Assembly: GCF_010183535.1 (NCBI RefSeq)
Contig: NC_071332.1
Span: forward strand, 8,866,001-8,930,000
DNA length: 64,000 nt
From: Caenorhabditis remanei
Lineage: Eukaryota > Nematoda > Chromadorea > Rhabditida > Rhabditidae
Direction of reading: 5' to 3'
Shown piece after piece: positions 12,231-25,634 of this stretch (position 1 is the first letter of the stretch; the number at the start of each line of letters is the position of its first letter). A program made the translations under genes and the position numbers. Under the pieces are notes generated by a model. It worked only from the letters and a program-made list of their open reading frames with translations. It did not search any database and was not told where the DNA came from.

Positions 12231-14682
12231 GTACTTTTTATAATCAAAATGACTCACATTGCACTAAAAGTCTATTTTCTTTCCACACCTGCAACAATCT
12301 AATTTAGAAATTGTTTTCTACTTAACTCGAGTCGAAATCATAATTCAAATCACCTGCAACACTGCCCTTCTATACTCGATTTCCCGAAAAACACATATAA
12401 AACCAATCATCTCTGTTTATAATTGTTGAAAAACCGCTTTGCGTTTACTCACCGATCACCGATCGTCTGGAATCTCATGGTGACGAATGCTCTCTAACAG
12501 GGAAGGCATGTGACAGTACACATGCACTTTTGCTTGTTTGCAGGTTGAACAAAGAGTGAAAAAAAGAACAGGAAGAGAGACTTATCGTACGTACAGACAC
12601 AAAACGAAAGACTATGCATTAATTGCACTTTTCAATGGATTTTCGATCCATTTCATGAAGTTTCCAAGAATTTGACCTTGACATAGAAGCGATTTTTTGG
12701 TAGTAAGTTGGAAATTTTGATTTATTAAACTTTGGATTATATACTTTCGGTATTTCTATTATGTTTGAGAAAACTTTTGAACGAAACATTTGAGTTATAC
12801 GGTTTCGTTACTGAACTCTCGTTATATTCCGGATTACATTTGAAATTTACCTTAAAATCGTATGAAACCTGAGTTTCTCTACTCATAAAATACTCTGTCA
12901 ATTGTAAATATTTCAAGAAGAACCTAGACTTTTCCATTGATTTGAAAGCATCTGGATCTCGCTTAAAATGACTAAATTTTGAATGAATTTTCACTTAGAC
13001 TAGAATAGGCTAGAATAATCCAAGTTTTCCTATGAGTTTTAAATTTTTTCGATTTCCTTTAATGTTTTGTAGAGTTCCCTTGCCATCAAAGTTATTCATT
13101 CATTTCCGTTACATGTTACATCAAGACTTCTAAACTGTTGTGCACTTTTGTATTACTGTATTTCTAACAAGTTTGGTTTTAAACTTTCGTTTTATTCATC
13201 CGATTTCCGTACCTTCTCGTGAAGATCCCTCGAATTGAGGAAAAAAAACTCAAAAAATCCTTGGTCACATCCATCTCGTTTCTCATTTCTCGTCACGGCA
13301 TGCTCATGAGCAAGGGCATTTTGCAGTTTCTCTTTGGCACTCTGTCTTTCTCTATTGCCAGTTTATTTTATCTCTCTTCTCTCCTCCTTTTCCTATTTCT
13401 TTTGACGCGTGCCGACGTGACCTCTATCCTTCTGGAAAAGAGTGCACCAGCACTTTTGAAACATGTTGCCACTCCGGTTTGTTTGTCAACTATGTTTTAT
13501 GATCAGTTGAGAAGATGTTGTGGGCAATGAAAAACGCGGAGAAGGCAAACTTTTTGTGTACTGAATTGTTGCGATTCGGTGGTGTCATTTCTTTAGTTAG
13601 AGTCTCATGCGTTTGATCAAAATTCATTTTTTTTCGACAAGTCCATATGCACTTTCACGAATTCAGACTGAGTTTAAGATGGATTAGTGAGCATGACGTG
13701 GGGAGGTAGGCATCTGAAATGTTAGCAAGATGATCAAGAAGATCACAGAATTTGGAATCTGGAGATATTGGAGTTTATTTTAAATTTATGAAAGAACTCA
13801 TACGAAAACTGTCTAAATGCAATTTGAAAGTTTGTAGTTTCGAAGACAACACGGCATCTATACACCATCCGAATGTGAGATCATAAATTGGTCCCCAGTC
13901 AAAAGTATTCTCGTGGCCCCCAGAACTTAGGATCCTCCAAACTGGACCACTATTTCTTGTTGTTTTTGGTTTCATAGTTCCCCAGTACGCATCACGCGTC
14001 ATTTGGTCGACTAAGCTTCTATTCCATCTTCGGATGATTCAGAAGACGTGAAGCATCAGATTGCCCTTTCTTCCGCACTTCACTTCACATCGCTTCATCT
14101 TCTTTTTCTACTACTCCGTCTTCTTCTTTTTTTCTTCTTCTTCCCGAAATGCACTTTGACGAAGTGGACATCGAGATAGTGAAAGATAGAAATGCACATG
14201 CTCACAAGTGTATAGGATTTCCGTCGATTCATGAAGTGGAAGCAACAACGGATGGCGCCGTGCCCGACTTCATTCTGAAGGACATTGAATAAAATAGAGA
14301 ACGAGACGAGAGGAATCGTTAAGTTGAAGGATAGCGAGCAATTAGTGAATGGATGAGAAGAAAGAAGAAGAAAAGACGATGAAAGGTCATTTGTAAAAGT
14401 GCAAGTGGAGGGTGTATTAATGACGATGATAATTAGAAGAAGATGTTGCCTAAAAATGAAAGAGAGAGCGAGTGAGCCATCTCATTGGGATACTGTAGAA
14501 TCTGAAAGAAAGTGAGCGAGCTCTTTGGTATCATTTATATGATCGACGACTTAGAAAAACAGATCCGTGAAGTTGTATATCCGCGCCTGATGAAGAAAAA
14601 CATCGCTTAATTTTAACAGGTCCATCAGATTAAATCGTTGAAGCATGCCGTTCAACACTCTCATATCAGTTGATCGATTGAG

Positions 14683-14927
14683 TATAAAAGATCTCTAGAA
14701 TCGTAAACACGAGTTTCCAACAACTACCACCTGAACGATTGCTAGAAAGCAAACATTTTCGAAATCTGAAAAGAAGATGTTTGTACTGCTGATTGTACCG
14801 AAAAACTTCCAAAGGTCATCTAACTTTTTTCAAATTGATTGCAATAACAAGGTGTTTGAACAGTCTTCATTTTTCACCTATTTGCTTCCCTCTCCAGATC
14901 TAATAGGGCCAATTTTATCGTTTTAAG
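14683..14927 (+). promoter_or_regulatory. TATA-box-like core promoter with short downstream frame
   Basis: A clean TATAAAAG at 14683-14690 is followed about 90 bases later by an ATG (near 14778) that opens a 49-codon frame beginning MFVLLIVPKNF. The upstream 200 bases contain AG-rich repeats (GAGAGAGCGAGTGAG). The product has no recognisable domain, and no splice sites are needed. It may be a real promoter for a short or noncoding transcript, or a coincidence. Confidence 0.2.
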
Positions 14928-15385
14928 GCAAAAAAAATCCTGTTAAAAAATCGACGAACATATGAACTTTTGAGGAAGTGAATCGTGTTTTGAGTATGTT
15001 CTTAAGGCATGAAGGATCAAGAAAATGGTTTATGGAAAACAAAAAAGCTTGACGAAGAGATGAGTTTTTGTGTTTCCCAGTAGCATCATGTTCATCATTG
15101 AATTCGTTTCGATCCCTCTTTTTATTTCTGCCTTATCAAATATTCGTACGTTTCTTGAGTAAGTTGAACTTGTTTCGTTTCGGCGAGTTAATCAGTCACA
15201 AGTACTTTTCAATCAACTTCCAATGTGCATGCCAGTGCCACCTGATAATGATCAGAAAAGAAACTTATCGAGAAACGAAAGTCTTCTTGTCACCCGACCC
15301 CTCTACTTGCGAACCAATCATCAAGGCAGGTGTTTATTTGGAATTACGGGGCAAAACGAAAGAGAAATTGTAAGAAAGTTCCTTG

Positions 15386-15422
15386 CACTATATAACTCGA
15401 TTTACACTATATAACTCGATTT
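15386..15422. repeat. Tandem duplication of a 19-bp unit
   Basis: The 18-mer CACTATATAACTCGATTT occurs at 15386-15403 and again at 15405-15422, separated by one base: a perfect local duplication. Confidence 0.85.
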
Positions 15423-18400
15423 TAAATGGATTTAGAATATTTGGAGCCAATTGAATGTATCAGAGGAAAAGATTCGAAAGAGTATTGCATCAAATCGAAA
15501 TATTGAAAATATGATCAAATGTAGAAGTACCAACTCTTGAATTTGGATAAGAATTCAAAAGTTGAGTTGATCTGAATACCTGCATTCAGAATTCCATTTG
15601 TTGTTGGAAGTTTCATCAGAGAAGCCCCTACAACTTTTAGATTTAAAAACTGGATATTGTTCAATAGTGAGACAGTTTTTTTTCAAATCATCAAGGTCTT
15701 TAGCTACAGTCCCATTGCAATTCATCCTCTTTTCCCCTTCGATTCTTTCCGATTCACTCCTCAGAAATTTGAAATTCAATTTGCCTTGTTGCACTCGTGT
15801 CTACTACTCACCACCTGCGAAAAGAAGAAAGACTCGGTTACAGTATCTGTATGTGTAACCAAAAGGTCTCTTGTACTTTTCGAGCCGCTACGATTGATGA
15901 CACATTCGTCGAACATTTTTCCCATCGAATTTGAATGTAAAAAAGACCGCCCAGAGTGTACGGTATCAGATAACTGGCTGGTTGGCTTGAAGGACAAATG
16001 ATCTATTGAAGACAAAAAAACGCATAGAAAGAAGATAAGTGATTTATTATGTCTAGACTTTTTGAAGTCTTTAAGGTCAGCTTCTACAGTGAGATTCGGA
16101 AAATCAAATGGGAATTGAAAATATATAGTTTTTTCTACGAGAGAACATGTTTTCGGGAGGAAGAACTGATGTACAAAACTCATTTCTCAAAAATCTAACG
16201 ATTCGAATAATCTCAAAAGACTCCTGTATTTCTGTTTGATTTTCATACTTTTTCAAGTCTCACTTTTCAGATATATTAGACAATCAGATTGTTGATGTTC
16301 GCAACTAGTTAGTTAGTTTTTGTAGTGCAACCTGTTATGCTAACATTCAAGGCAATTTTGATTGAGCTCTCACTATTTCCCGGGTTTTGGAATTCTTCAT
16401 CCATCCAATCCAATCTCTTCCGGATGGTGAAGTTAAAATCTCTAAAGTGTAGGTACGATTCTGGATTTTGATATGTTTCAATTTCCTATTAGTGTCCCAG
16501 TTTTTCACGTTTCATTTCATCACTTCCCTCCGTTTCTAGCTTCTCAATGCGTCGAAGAGTCAAAGTGCAAGTGCCAATATACAACAACTTGTCTCTCGTT
16601 TTCTTCTCCGAATATCAAATTTCCTCGTGCCTCCCCTCCCGTTTTTTTGCACTTTTGCGCCTCGTCTGGACATATTAACGTCTTAAGCCAACTGATAAGC
16701 TATCATCTCTTTCTTCTTTTTATGGCGAAGACATTTTTGGAGATTTTTGTAGACTGAAAAGAAGACGAAGAAGAAGCAAAGGGCGGGAAAAAAGTACAAA
16801 ATGATTACACTTGAGGTTATGTTTTCCGCATGAAAACGGATATTTTGTACTTGCATTTACTACCTGTAGTCTAATGAACTACTATTTCATTTTTAGACAC
16901 ATTTATTCCCGTCGACTGTTCTGTTGTCTGCAGTAAATGCCCAAAAAGATATGCCGGGCTCTGATGCCTTCCAGACTTTAATTTTGAGATGGATGCTCGA
17001 TATCCCACACTTTGTACATAACTGGAATTTCGGAGAATGTTCTTGGGACAAGGGGCACAAATCGCATGGGAGCAGACAAAAACACAAGGTCAACTAGTTG
17101 TGTGCTGCTCGGGAAAAGAGCAAAAGCGTTGGAAGGCTGTCTTAGAAAAAAGCTTTTTTCTTCCTATTTCTAATGCTCATCTCTGTTTTTGTTGTTCTTT
17201 TTCTTTTCCTACCAGCCAAAGTTTCTTCTATTTTTTCTGTTTTCTTCTTTTTCTTCAAGAGAACCAGTCAATCAAACTCTAGGCCTGGTGAGTCTCTCCA
17301 GCTATTTACTGAGATTAGGTGGAAGAAAAAGAGACAAAGATCTTGGAATCTGATTTGCACTTGTAGAGGTGGAAATCGAATAATAAAATACTATTTTATG
17401 GAGGTCACATGTGCTCGGACATCTATTGCGTTGTTTTCTCAAGAATATGAGTCAGAATTTGGGCTAGTCCGGAAACCTCCGAATTCCAGAGGAAACGTCT
17501 GTTGTGGAGAATTGAGAGGCTCTTGGAATATGACGAGCGTTGGTTTTAGAAGTCATTTTCGCAGAAGGATAGAACTAATATATAATGAGATCCACTTGTG
17601 GGGTCTAGATGAACGATGACGACTTTCCAGAATCATTCTCTATATTTCACTAGACTAACTGTTTGCATATTTCATGATAGAAAACTGAATAGTAGGTTCT
17701 TGATAAATTTCTACACTAGAAATTAATGTCCTGCCAAACAGTCTCTCAGGTACTGTTTCCGATAAGGTCTAAAACAAAGAAATCGGATAAAAAGTGCAAT
17801 TTGAATATCATTAAAAAGTAAGAATGAAGGGGAGTAGAATAGGCGGATCAGCGTTGATTGGCCGAGTCGTACCACTGCTATCTCATAGATACCGTAACTC
17901 ACCGTTTTAGTTCCGTATTCTACAAGCCCGCCAAAAAACTGAATATTTGAAAAGTACCTGACAGCTTCCTCCTCAAGACAAAAAACGCGTGATGATCTGA
18001 AGCGGATCGTATGAAATCCGGAATCGTGGTGCCTAAAGAGAAGACCAAAAAACCGAACAAAAAAGGGTGAGTGTCCTTTTGCGAGTGACGTCTTCTAATG
18101 TCTCATGAAGTCTCACTGTAGGACCTTGAGACTGTCTAGCTTCTCCTTCTTTCTTTGTCTTTTTTGTCCGACGGTACGTTCCTCTCCTTATCTTTCTGTC
18201 CGAAGACCTCATTCTTTCGATTCAAACAGGTAGGCGAAATGGGGGAGACCTACCGTATTCCGTATCTACAGATGCACCTACACTTCTACAAAAGGGCATC
18301 AGTGACCCTGATTAGAAAGATAATCGCTTATCATCTCATCTTTCTTATCACGCGTTCTCAAACTTCTCTCAAATTCAAAATAGCGGAGAGAGGGCATCAG

Positions 18401-21400
18401 AAGGAAATGTGTAATAAACAAGAGTTCTTCAGAAGAAGAGAAAAGATAGAAAATACGTCTTCTTCTTCTTTTTTTGGGTTTTAGGTTTTCGTTTTCATGG
18501 AGGTCATCACACAGTGTAAAACCGCTCTCTCTGTCTGGGGTACTGCTTCTAAAAGTGCACTTTTTCATTTTGATTGAGACAAGACGGACAAGAAGACATC
18601 CTCACGGGCGGCCTCCGTCGAAATGCGTTAGAAACATCAATGAACTTGCAAAGGACGAAAACGGAGAAGAGAAAATGAAGGAAAAGAACATCTCATCTTT
18701 CGGTTAAATCGCACTTTTGCGGCAACAGGTGAATCGAAGAAGATCGGAAAAAAGTTTAGATTCGAATTTAAAAGAGTGCTCATTGGAATCTCAGAAATTC
18801 GACAGTTGGACAGATTTACGTGGAATATAGTTGCTAGACGGGATGTTGACTTGCTCTATTTTTATTGCAAGAAAGAAGTCAGCTGTAAATTTCATTCGTA
18901 ACAGCTGTTCAAATATTGAGATACACTCAGATTATTTTTGTAGGTAGTTTGCACTTGTTTTTCTAGAAATGCGGTTCAGTTTTTTTTTTTGCGAAGTATC
19001 AAAAAAAAAACTTCTGTAGTTTTCAGTTCTCCAACTGAAAATCTTGCAACCCGTTTTTTTTCAAACTAACTGGCAAAATGACAAAATGATAGGAGTGTCA
19101 TGCGGTTAAATGCTTCCTTCTTGTACTTTATTGTAAAACTGAAACTGTCTTTACCAAGTTTTATTGGAAACCAATTACGTTCCTTCTAGATATTGACAAA
19201 TAGACCCTTCACAAATGAAAGTTCGAATGTAGTTCCATGAAGAAATCTGAAACGTTGTCCTCGACATGTCCGTCTGTCATTTTGGTGTCGCAACACCAAT
19301 ACTCACTCAATCGAAGCAATATCGAATGTTTTGCACTTCTCACGACAGAATTATACGGTGGCGTTGGACTGAGGCGTTTCTTTCGAAAGTACAACATCTC
19401 CGCTCTCATTTCAAATTGCCCTGAGAAGAAATTAATAGATCTATTTGCATCTTGAATACCTCCAACATGTCCGAAAGATGTCGAAAGGGACAAGATCTTG
19501 GAGTTGTTTATAAGAGAGTCTGGGAGCCAGAATGTTTATTTACTTTTAGGCAGAACGGGGGAGAAAGACTGGATGAAAGCAAAGAAGAATCATGGAGGTC
19601 TGGCGGCTGGAAGGCTGCTCCTGCTGAAAGAAGCTGAAAAACATTGTGGCCGTTTGTTGACAATTGATGTTTGTTTGTTTTTGTACTCATTTTTTACGTT
19701 TATGGAAAAGAGTCCCCATCTCCATTTTCGTTCGTGTTCGTTGGTAGTCTGATGACATGGCTAAGAGAGAGAATTCCAGTTTTTCAGACATCACTCTATG
19801 AGAGAGTTCAAGAGGAACGCTCAGAAGCGTACGCTAGCGCTTGATTAAATTTACCTACTGCTTTTTCCAGAAATCATAGGAGTGTTGGCTCGTTTTAGGA
19901 TTTAGAGAGGGAGAGAGAGAGAAAGAACATGTCTGATCGGTTTGTTTTTAGTTTTGAGAACAAAATGGTTCTGGGTAACAAAAGGGCGAAAGACGATACG
20001 AAATGTTAAGAAATTCTTGAAGTTCTTTTTTTTCGGTTACTATTTTTGAGACACCATTTTCTAGAATTTAGTCACTGCACTAATTTAAATTTTCGTATTC
20101 AATTCTCGATTTGTTCCCTTCAAATCCAGGAAGGCAATTGAATTACTGCCAGGATTAGATGTCCGTCCTCCCTTCATTCTTCTCCAAAAGTAGGTCAACG
20201 GTCATTCGATTCACTGTTCTGTTCTTTGGGCTCTTGTAAAAACACATGTTCTTCTCTACTTCTCCTTCCTTGTCTTAACCTTTCGATGTCCAACTGAATT
20301 AGTTGTTGTCCGTCTGTTCTTCGTCGCCCTATTCAGAACCTTCTGAGAATCGTGCCGTTCTTCTGTTTTTGTCATGGTGTCTCTTTGGCGTGGCGTGGAT
20401 TCCCATGAACAACGCCAAGTACTTCATCACTTCTAACCCCTCAATGCTTTCACTTCTTCATTTTTGTTACTTTTGATGCATCTCATTCGATGGATCATCT
20501 ATATTTCCGTTATGTTTGAAAAACGTCGAAGCACACACACATACGCAAACGCACTCTTCGCCCTTTCCCGAGACGTTTCTCTCTCCTATCGCGTGGTCGA
20601 AAAGCGATTTGCCCTTTGAATGCACTCTTTTTTTCCGAGTGAAACACCAAACACATTTATACACTACTCCTCATCTTCTTCCTCTTTTGACAACTTGACT
20701 TCTTGGCTTGGCGCCAGCATCTTCTGCCGCCAAAAGGCTCCACTTCATCTCTTTTGAGAGCTCAAAGCGTGGGGGGAGGACCACAACTCTTTTGTCTTTT
20801 GGTAGGTGGAAGAGAGGAAGAATCCGAAAAAAAAGAAAAAAAAGATACACTCAAAAACAGACGATGGATTTTGTTTACACTTACACACCTCGATTGAGTG
20901 ACCTTCAGAAAGGATCGGCGTTTTTCCATGGCGGCACATGGAAAATAGGTGAACAGAGACTATTTTTCATCTACTAGATTTGTTTACTAACTTCAAATAC
21001 GGGAAGAATTTAATTTGGGAATTGTTGTTCGTTTCTAGTCAAAAAGTCTCAATACATTCAGATGTCTTTCAGCTGTAAAATACAGGAAAGTGGACTCGTT
21101 GGTCTGATCTTAGAGCTGATCTGTCCTGACTAGCACGCGCTCGAGAATTAGAGTCTATAGTCATAGTGCTGTTCGTTTTTGGACTAAAAATCTCAGATTT
21201 TGCATCTCATCTCGGGGTGACGAATACAATGTTCTATGCTTTAACTATTCATTTTTCCAGAATTTCTAATATCTCATTTTCCTCCTACGACCTCCACAAA
21301 TATCTATGATCACAGTTGAATATTTCTATAAATAAATATACCAGGAATGTATGGAAAAAGATTTATATCCGTTCGTAGTATTCTATTCTGACCTATTTTC

Positions 21401-24400
21401 CTTCTTCCTTCAATTTTTCAAGACGAACACTCTGACACCTCAACAACAAACTTCTACAACAGCCCCACAGAATCTTTCTCCGTTTTTCTCTGATTAATGT
21501 TTTCTCGATTTTCATTTCCTCAGTTTCAAAGTGCACGAATGATGAGCTTCATCTCTTCTTCTCTTCTCTTCCTTCCTTCTTCTTCTTCATCTTCGCTGAA
21601 GATTCGATCGAAAAAAGATTTGCGGTGGAGCGATCAAGCGAAAAGTCCTAGTTTCGTTCACTCCTACGGGAAGGGTACATCTGCACTTTCGAAGATGTTC
21701 TGCCAGTTTTTTGGCGCCACAGGCACCGTCAACGACCTGTCTCTCCAATCCGATGTCCTTTCCTGCCTGTCTGACTGACCGTCACAAAAGATAGATGAGG
21801 TTGATGAGAGAAAAGAAAGGGATCTGCACTTTATTCCATAGAACTTCAAAGATTACGGATTACAACTTTGAGGTGGACACTAGCTGGGACGGTGTCGAAT
21901 GTCAGGAAAAGAGTCAGTTGCCTGACCAGTGAGTACAGTAATCTCTAAAGTTGTTCAAAGGTTTAGAACTGAAAAAACTGTACAGAAATAAAAGTGCAAG
22001 TTTCTTTTTTCGATCGTCGTCGTCAGTTGGTCACCTCAACTCAACTCGCTCACATAATATTTGCTTACACTTTTATTTACCTGTTCTCTCTCTATCTCTC
22101 TTCATTTCTCTTCTCAACAGGACGAATTTTCGGTTTTCTTCCGTTTGGTTGGGCATTTTTTGTTGAATGGCGCTTGCTCAAAGTCTCGCTAGTCCTGGGA
22201 TTCTTTACGTTTTTTTCTGAATTTTGCTGCATAGAGCCAGAAGAACTGCGAGCGCCCGGGCTGTTTGGAAGATTGAATTTTTTCAGGGTTAGTATATTTT
22301 TCACACCTTCTTTTATGCGTTTTACTGAAAAATTGTGCTCCCTGTGACAGTTGGATTATCAGATATGAGATTGAGAACAAAAAACTTGTCAAGATCCCAT
22401 TTCTTCCAGAATTTCTAATTTTCGTATGAAAAACTCATTGGGATAGAAGTGGAAACTCCAGATTGGAGATCTCTAGAAATGAGACTCTAGAATTATTCTA
22501 TCGGTTGACTCACCGAAACTTGTTTTCGCAATCGCACCATTTTTGCACTTGCTCAGCTGCAAGGAGGAAGAACAAGAAGCCCGTTGGCCACCCGTTTCCT
22601 TCTTTTTTCTATGTGTGTGTGTCCGTTTGCCCCACAGTTTGTGTTCTCTGAAATTGCAGAGTTCTTGTTTTTGTCTAGCTCTCACTCTCATTCACTCATT
22701 TTGATGTTGAAGAAGAAAAAGAGACCAACGAAAAAAGGGACTAACACGAACAGGAAGTATGCTTCTAGGGCACCATCTGAAAAGCCACGTCATTCTTTTT
22801 TTTCAAGTTTCGAGATCTGGTTGCTCACTCATGAACCTAATCCAATGGTCGAGTAATAGGAGGGCACCCTCAGAAAGTTTGCATGTACTTTTCCGCTGTC
22901 TCCCCTTTCTCTTTCTCTCTCCCTACCTTGTTCTACGCCTCAGTGTAAACCGTATGGGGCGGGGTCCTCGGGCGCCCTTCCGAAGCACCGCCCACACCTC
23001 ACCCACCTACAGAAGAGCGAGTGATACTCAGATACAAATGTAGAAGGTGTGCGTAAGGTGACTGCTATCTCATATAGCCACTTTTGGCTTGTTTGTATCT
23101 AGATTTAGGCTGCATTAGAAATCAAGTTTATTCAGAAGACAGTGATTTGTTTTTCAATCACTGCATTCATATTTTTATTCAGATTTTCTGCACCGCTTTA
23201 TTATGCATAGATGATCATAGGAACTCCTTCTTTACACATATAACTCTCCAAAACGAAATTCCGAACTCATCAGACTTTCATTAACAAATCAAGATACAAG
23301 TTCTTAACTCCTTCTTTCAGACGTAGTCCTTACAATTCCACTCTGAAGAACTTTAAGTCTTTCCCCACTTTGATTCTTCTCAGTATTTCAAAATCATTTG
23401 ACCTCTAGTGACAGAGATCAGCACTCTTTTTTTTCAAATATTCTCGGATCTCTTTCTCTTCTTCATGTACTGCGATAAATTTCTGATAAAAAGTCAAAGT
23501 ATACATGCGATCTTTGTTTTTAAAGAAAAAAGAGGAACCAGGAGAACTACATCAGCCAACCAAATTAGTCAGGGCTGTCAGAATTCTTTGCCCATCCCCG
23601 AATGTACCGTAATCTCACTAGTTTCGAATTCCCATGGGTCGCGGCTCCTTCAACTCTTTCCGGGCTCCGGCTCCCAGACACAACATACGAGAAGATAGGG
23701 CACATCAATTTGTGTAACTGGTCCTTCTTCTCCTTCTTCTTCTTCTTTTCATCCTTCTCTATTGAGGGTGGAGGGAAGAAAAGAGAAAGGATTGCTGTGT
23801 GTCGTCTATCTCTCCAACACACTCTACATGCCCTTTTGTTATTTCGCACTATTCCGCAGCGCCCAAAGGCCTCCCTCATCGGGCGGGCGCCCCCAGACTG
23901 AAAGGTCGACCTCTCTCTTGGTACATACTACTCAATTTTTTCCTTCCTCATTCATTCCTCCTTGTATTATTGCCCTTCTTCTTTTTTATGTAATCTGAAT
24001 CTTAGTCAGATTTGCTTTTGATAATGACTCACTTGAACATAATGTAACATAACACCTGCGTGTGACACTGATGACGTGTCGACCGTGCACTTTCTGTATA
24101 TCTTGTTATTTTTTCTTCTAATCTGATCTGGTCTTGATCATATTTTTTGCTTCCTTCTTTGATGATACCTTCTACGTGACAATTAATACAAAATTGAACA
24201 ATAATAATAATAATTTGGTTGGAAAAGGAAGAAGAACTGTTAGCGAACGGTTAACGAGCACAAAACAATAAGATCGTGTGGACTATGGAGGAATTGTATT
24301 TTATAGTATGTACTCTGAATTCTAAGCAATAAAATTTAATTAAGTGGAATGGGCCCGCTCTCTCTTTCTCTCTAAAAAACCTTTTCCAATTGAGCACATC

Positions 24401-25634
24401 CTAGGAAAAAGTGCATCTCTAGTTAGTTTGCTCTCAATTCGTACTCAACTTTGCATAACCTTTTTAGAAATAGTTTCTAGTTACACATCATTAATTTCAC
24501 TTACTTCATATTCTTCTCCTTCTTCATCTATTCCATAATCTTCTCCTCCTCTTTTGCACTATTCCGAGCATTCTCAATGCTCCTCCCCCCTTTCCGTCTT
24601 CTCCATCTTTTTTCCCTTTTTCCGAGAGCATAAATGGGCGGAGTCTCCTTCTGTGTCGAGATGCCAGGACGTCAGTCATTTCTTTTCTGCCACGACACTA
24701 TTCTAAGTGTCTTTATTCCGAAAGACGTGAAGCTTATCAAATCATTTTGCACTTTAATTCAATGTCTTATCACAAGAAAAAGTGCAAATGACTCCTCCCT
24801 CACAGATTCCACTCTAAGTCTTTGTCTCGCCATCATAATATTTTTCATATATGGAAACTGAGATTCTCATTAATCATTCATCTCTTTGATTCTTCATCTT
24901 CACTATGAAATCTCTCTTGAAATCTCAAAAACCTTCTAGAATTTCAGTTAATTCTTTAGACCTTTTCCTCTCGTTATAGAACTCTTATCAGAGTAGCTTA
25001 TCAGTTTAAAAGAGTAGTTCTTCTAAAGTGCAAAAGACTCCCCGATTCGCCCATTTCCAGTTTTCATCATTATACCATTCAAGTTCACACCGTCTCCTCT
25101 ACGCCCTCATCTACTTCTCGGAACCAATTCGTCGGTTTGCGCTCGCGCACGTCTGTCTCTAAAGCACTTGTTGTTTTTCAATATGTGTGGTGTGCGTGGA
25201 GAAAAAAGTAAACCGGGAAAACAGAACGACAAAGCAAGGAGAAGAAGAGGCAAAATAGAATACGTGTGTTCTGTGTATTGTTTGAGTTCATCTAACACCC
25301 CGGAATTCTTTTTTATTTTGACCTTCTTTGAAATTTATATCTGAAACTTGAAAGACTCCGCCCCCATTTCTCTCTGACAAAGATGAGTCTCCATCTTCAG
25401 TTTCAGTGCGTTTGCGGGCGCCGCTGCCCGCCCCGACGGACTGCACTTTGTCTCCAGATTCGCCTGTCCTTTTTGTTTTCGACAATTTGTCATTTCGATT
25501 CATCCTCCATTTCTCTCCTTCTCATTTCTTTCTTCCCTATTCTTCAATTTTCTAAACGATTACGGGAAGTCAATTATATTGTAATAATTTTCAGAGACTT
25601 CTTCTTTCTCTTCAACATCCCCCAATACGAAGAA

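Larger units (their letters stand above)
12231..25594. other. 13-kb noncoding stretch rich in TGCACTTT words
   Basis: No multi-exon gene could be assembled. Open frames are short, pyrimidine-driven and lack domains. The sequence is a mosaic of CT-rich and AG-rich runs. The octamer TGCACTTT, or its complement AAAGTGCA, occurs about every 0.8 kb on average from 12523 onward, including a perfect palindrome at 18552-18563. GGGCGGGG/GGGCGGAG boxes occur near 22965 and 24635. The stretch lies directly upstream of the plus-strand gene at 25635 and is best read as its extended regulatory region, though unrecognised noncoding RNAs are possible. Confidence 0.45.

Noticed and set aside
15776..16183. 135-codon minus-strand frame with a TTCAATAG acceptor-like site inside
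   Set aside because: Mixed low-complexity hydrophobic content, no consistent partner exons and a poor GTTACA donor.
17173..17619. 148-codon plus-strand frame starting with a hydrophobic run
   Set aside because: The hydrophobic run is a translated T/C-rich tract and the rest has no recognisable pattern; no neighbouring exons.
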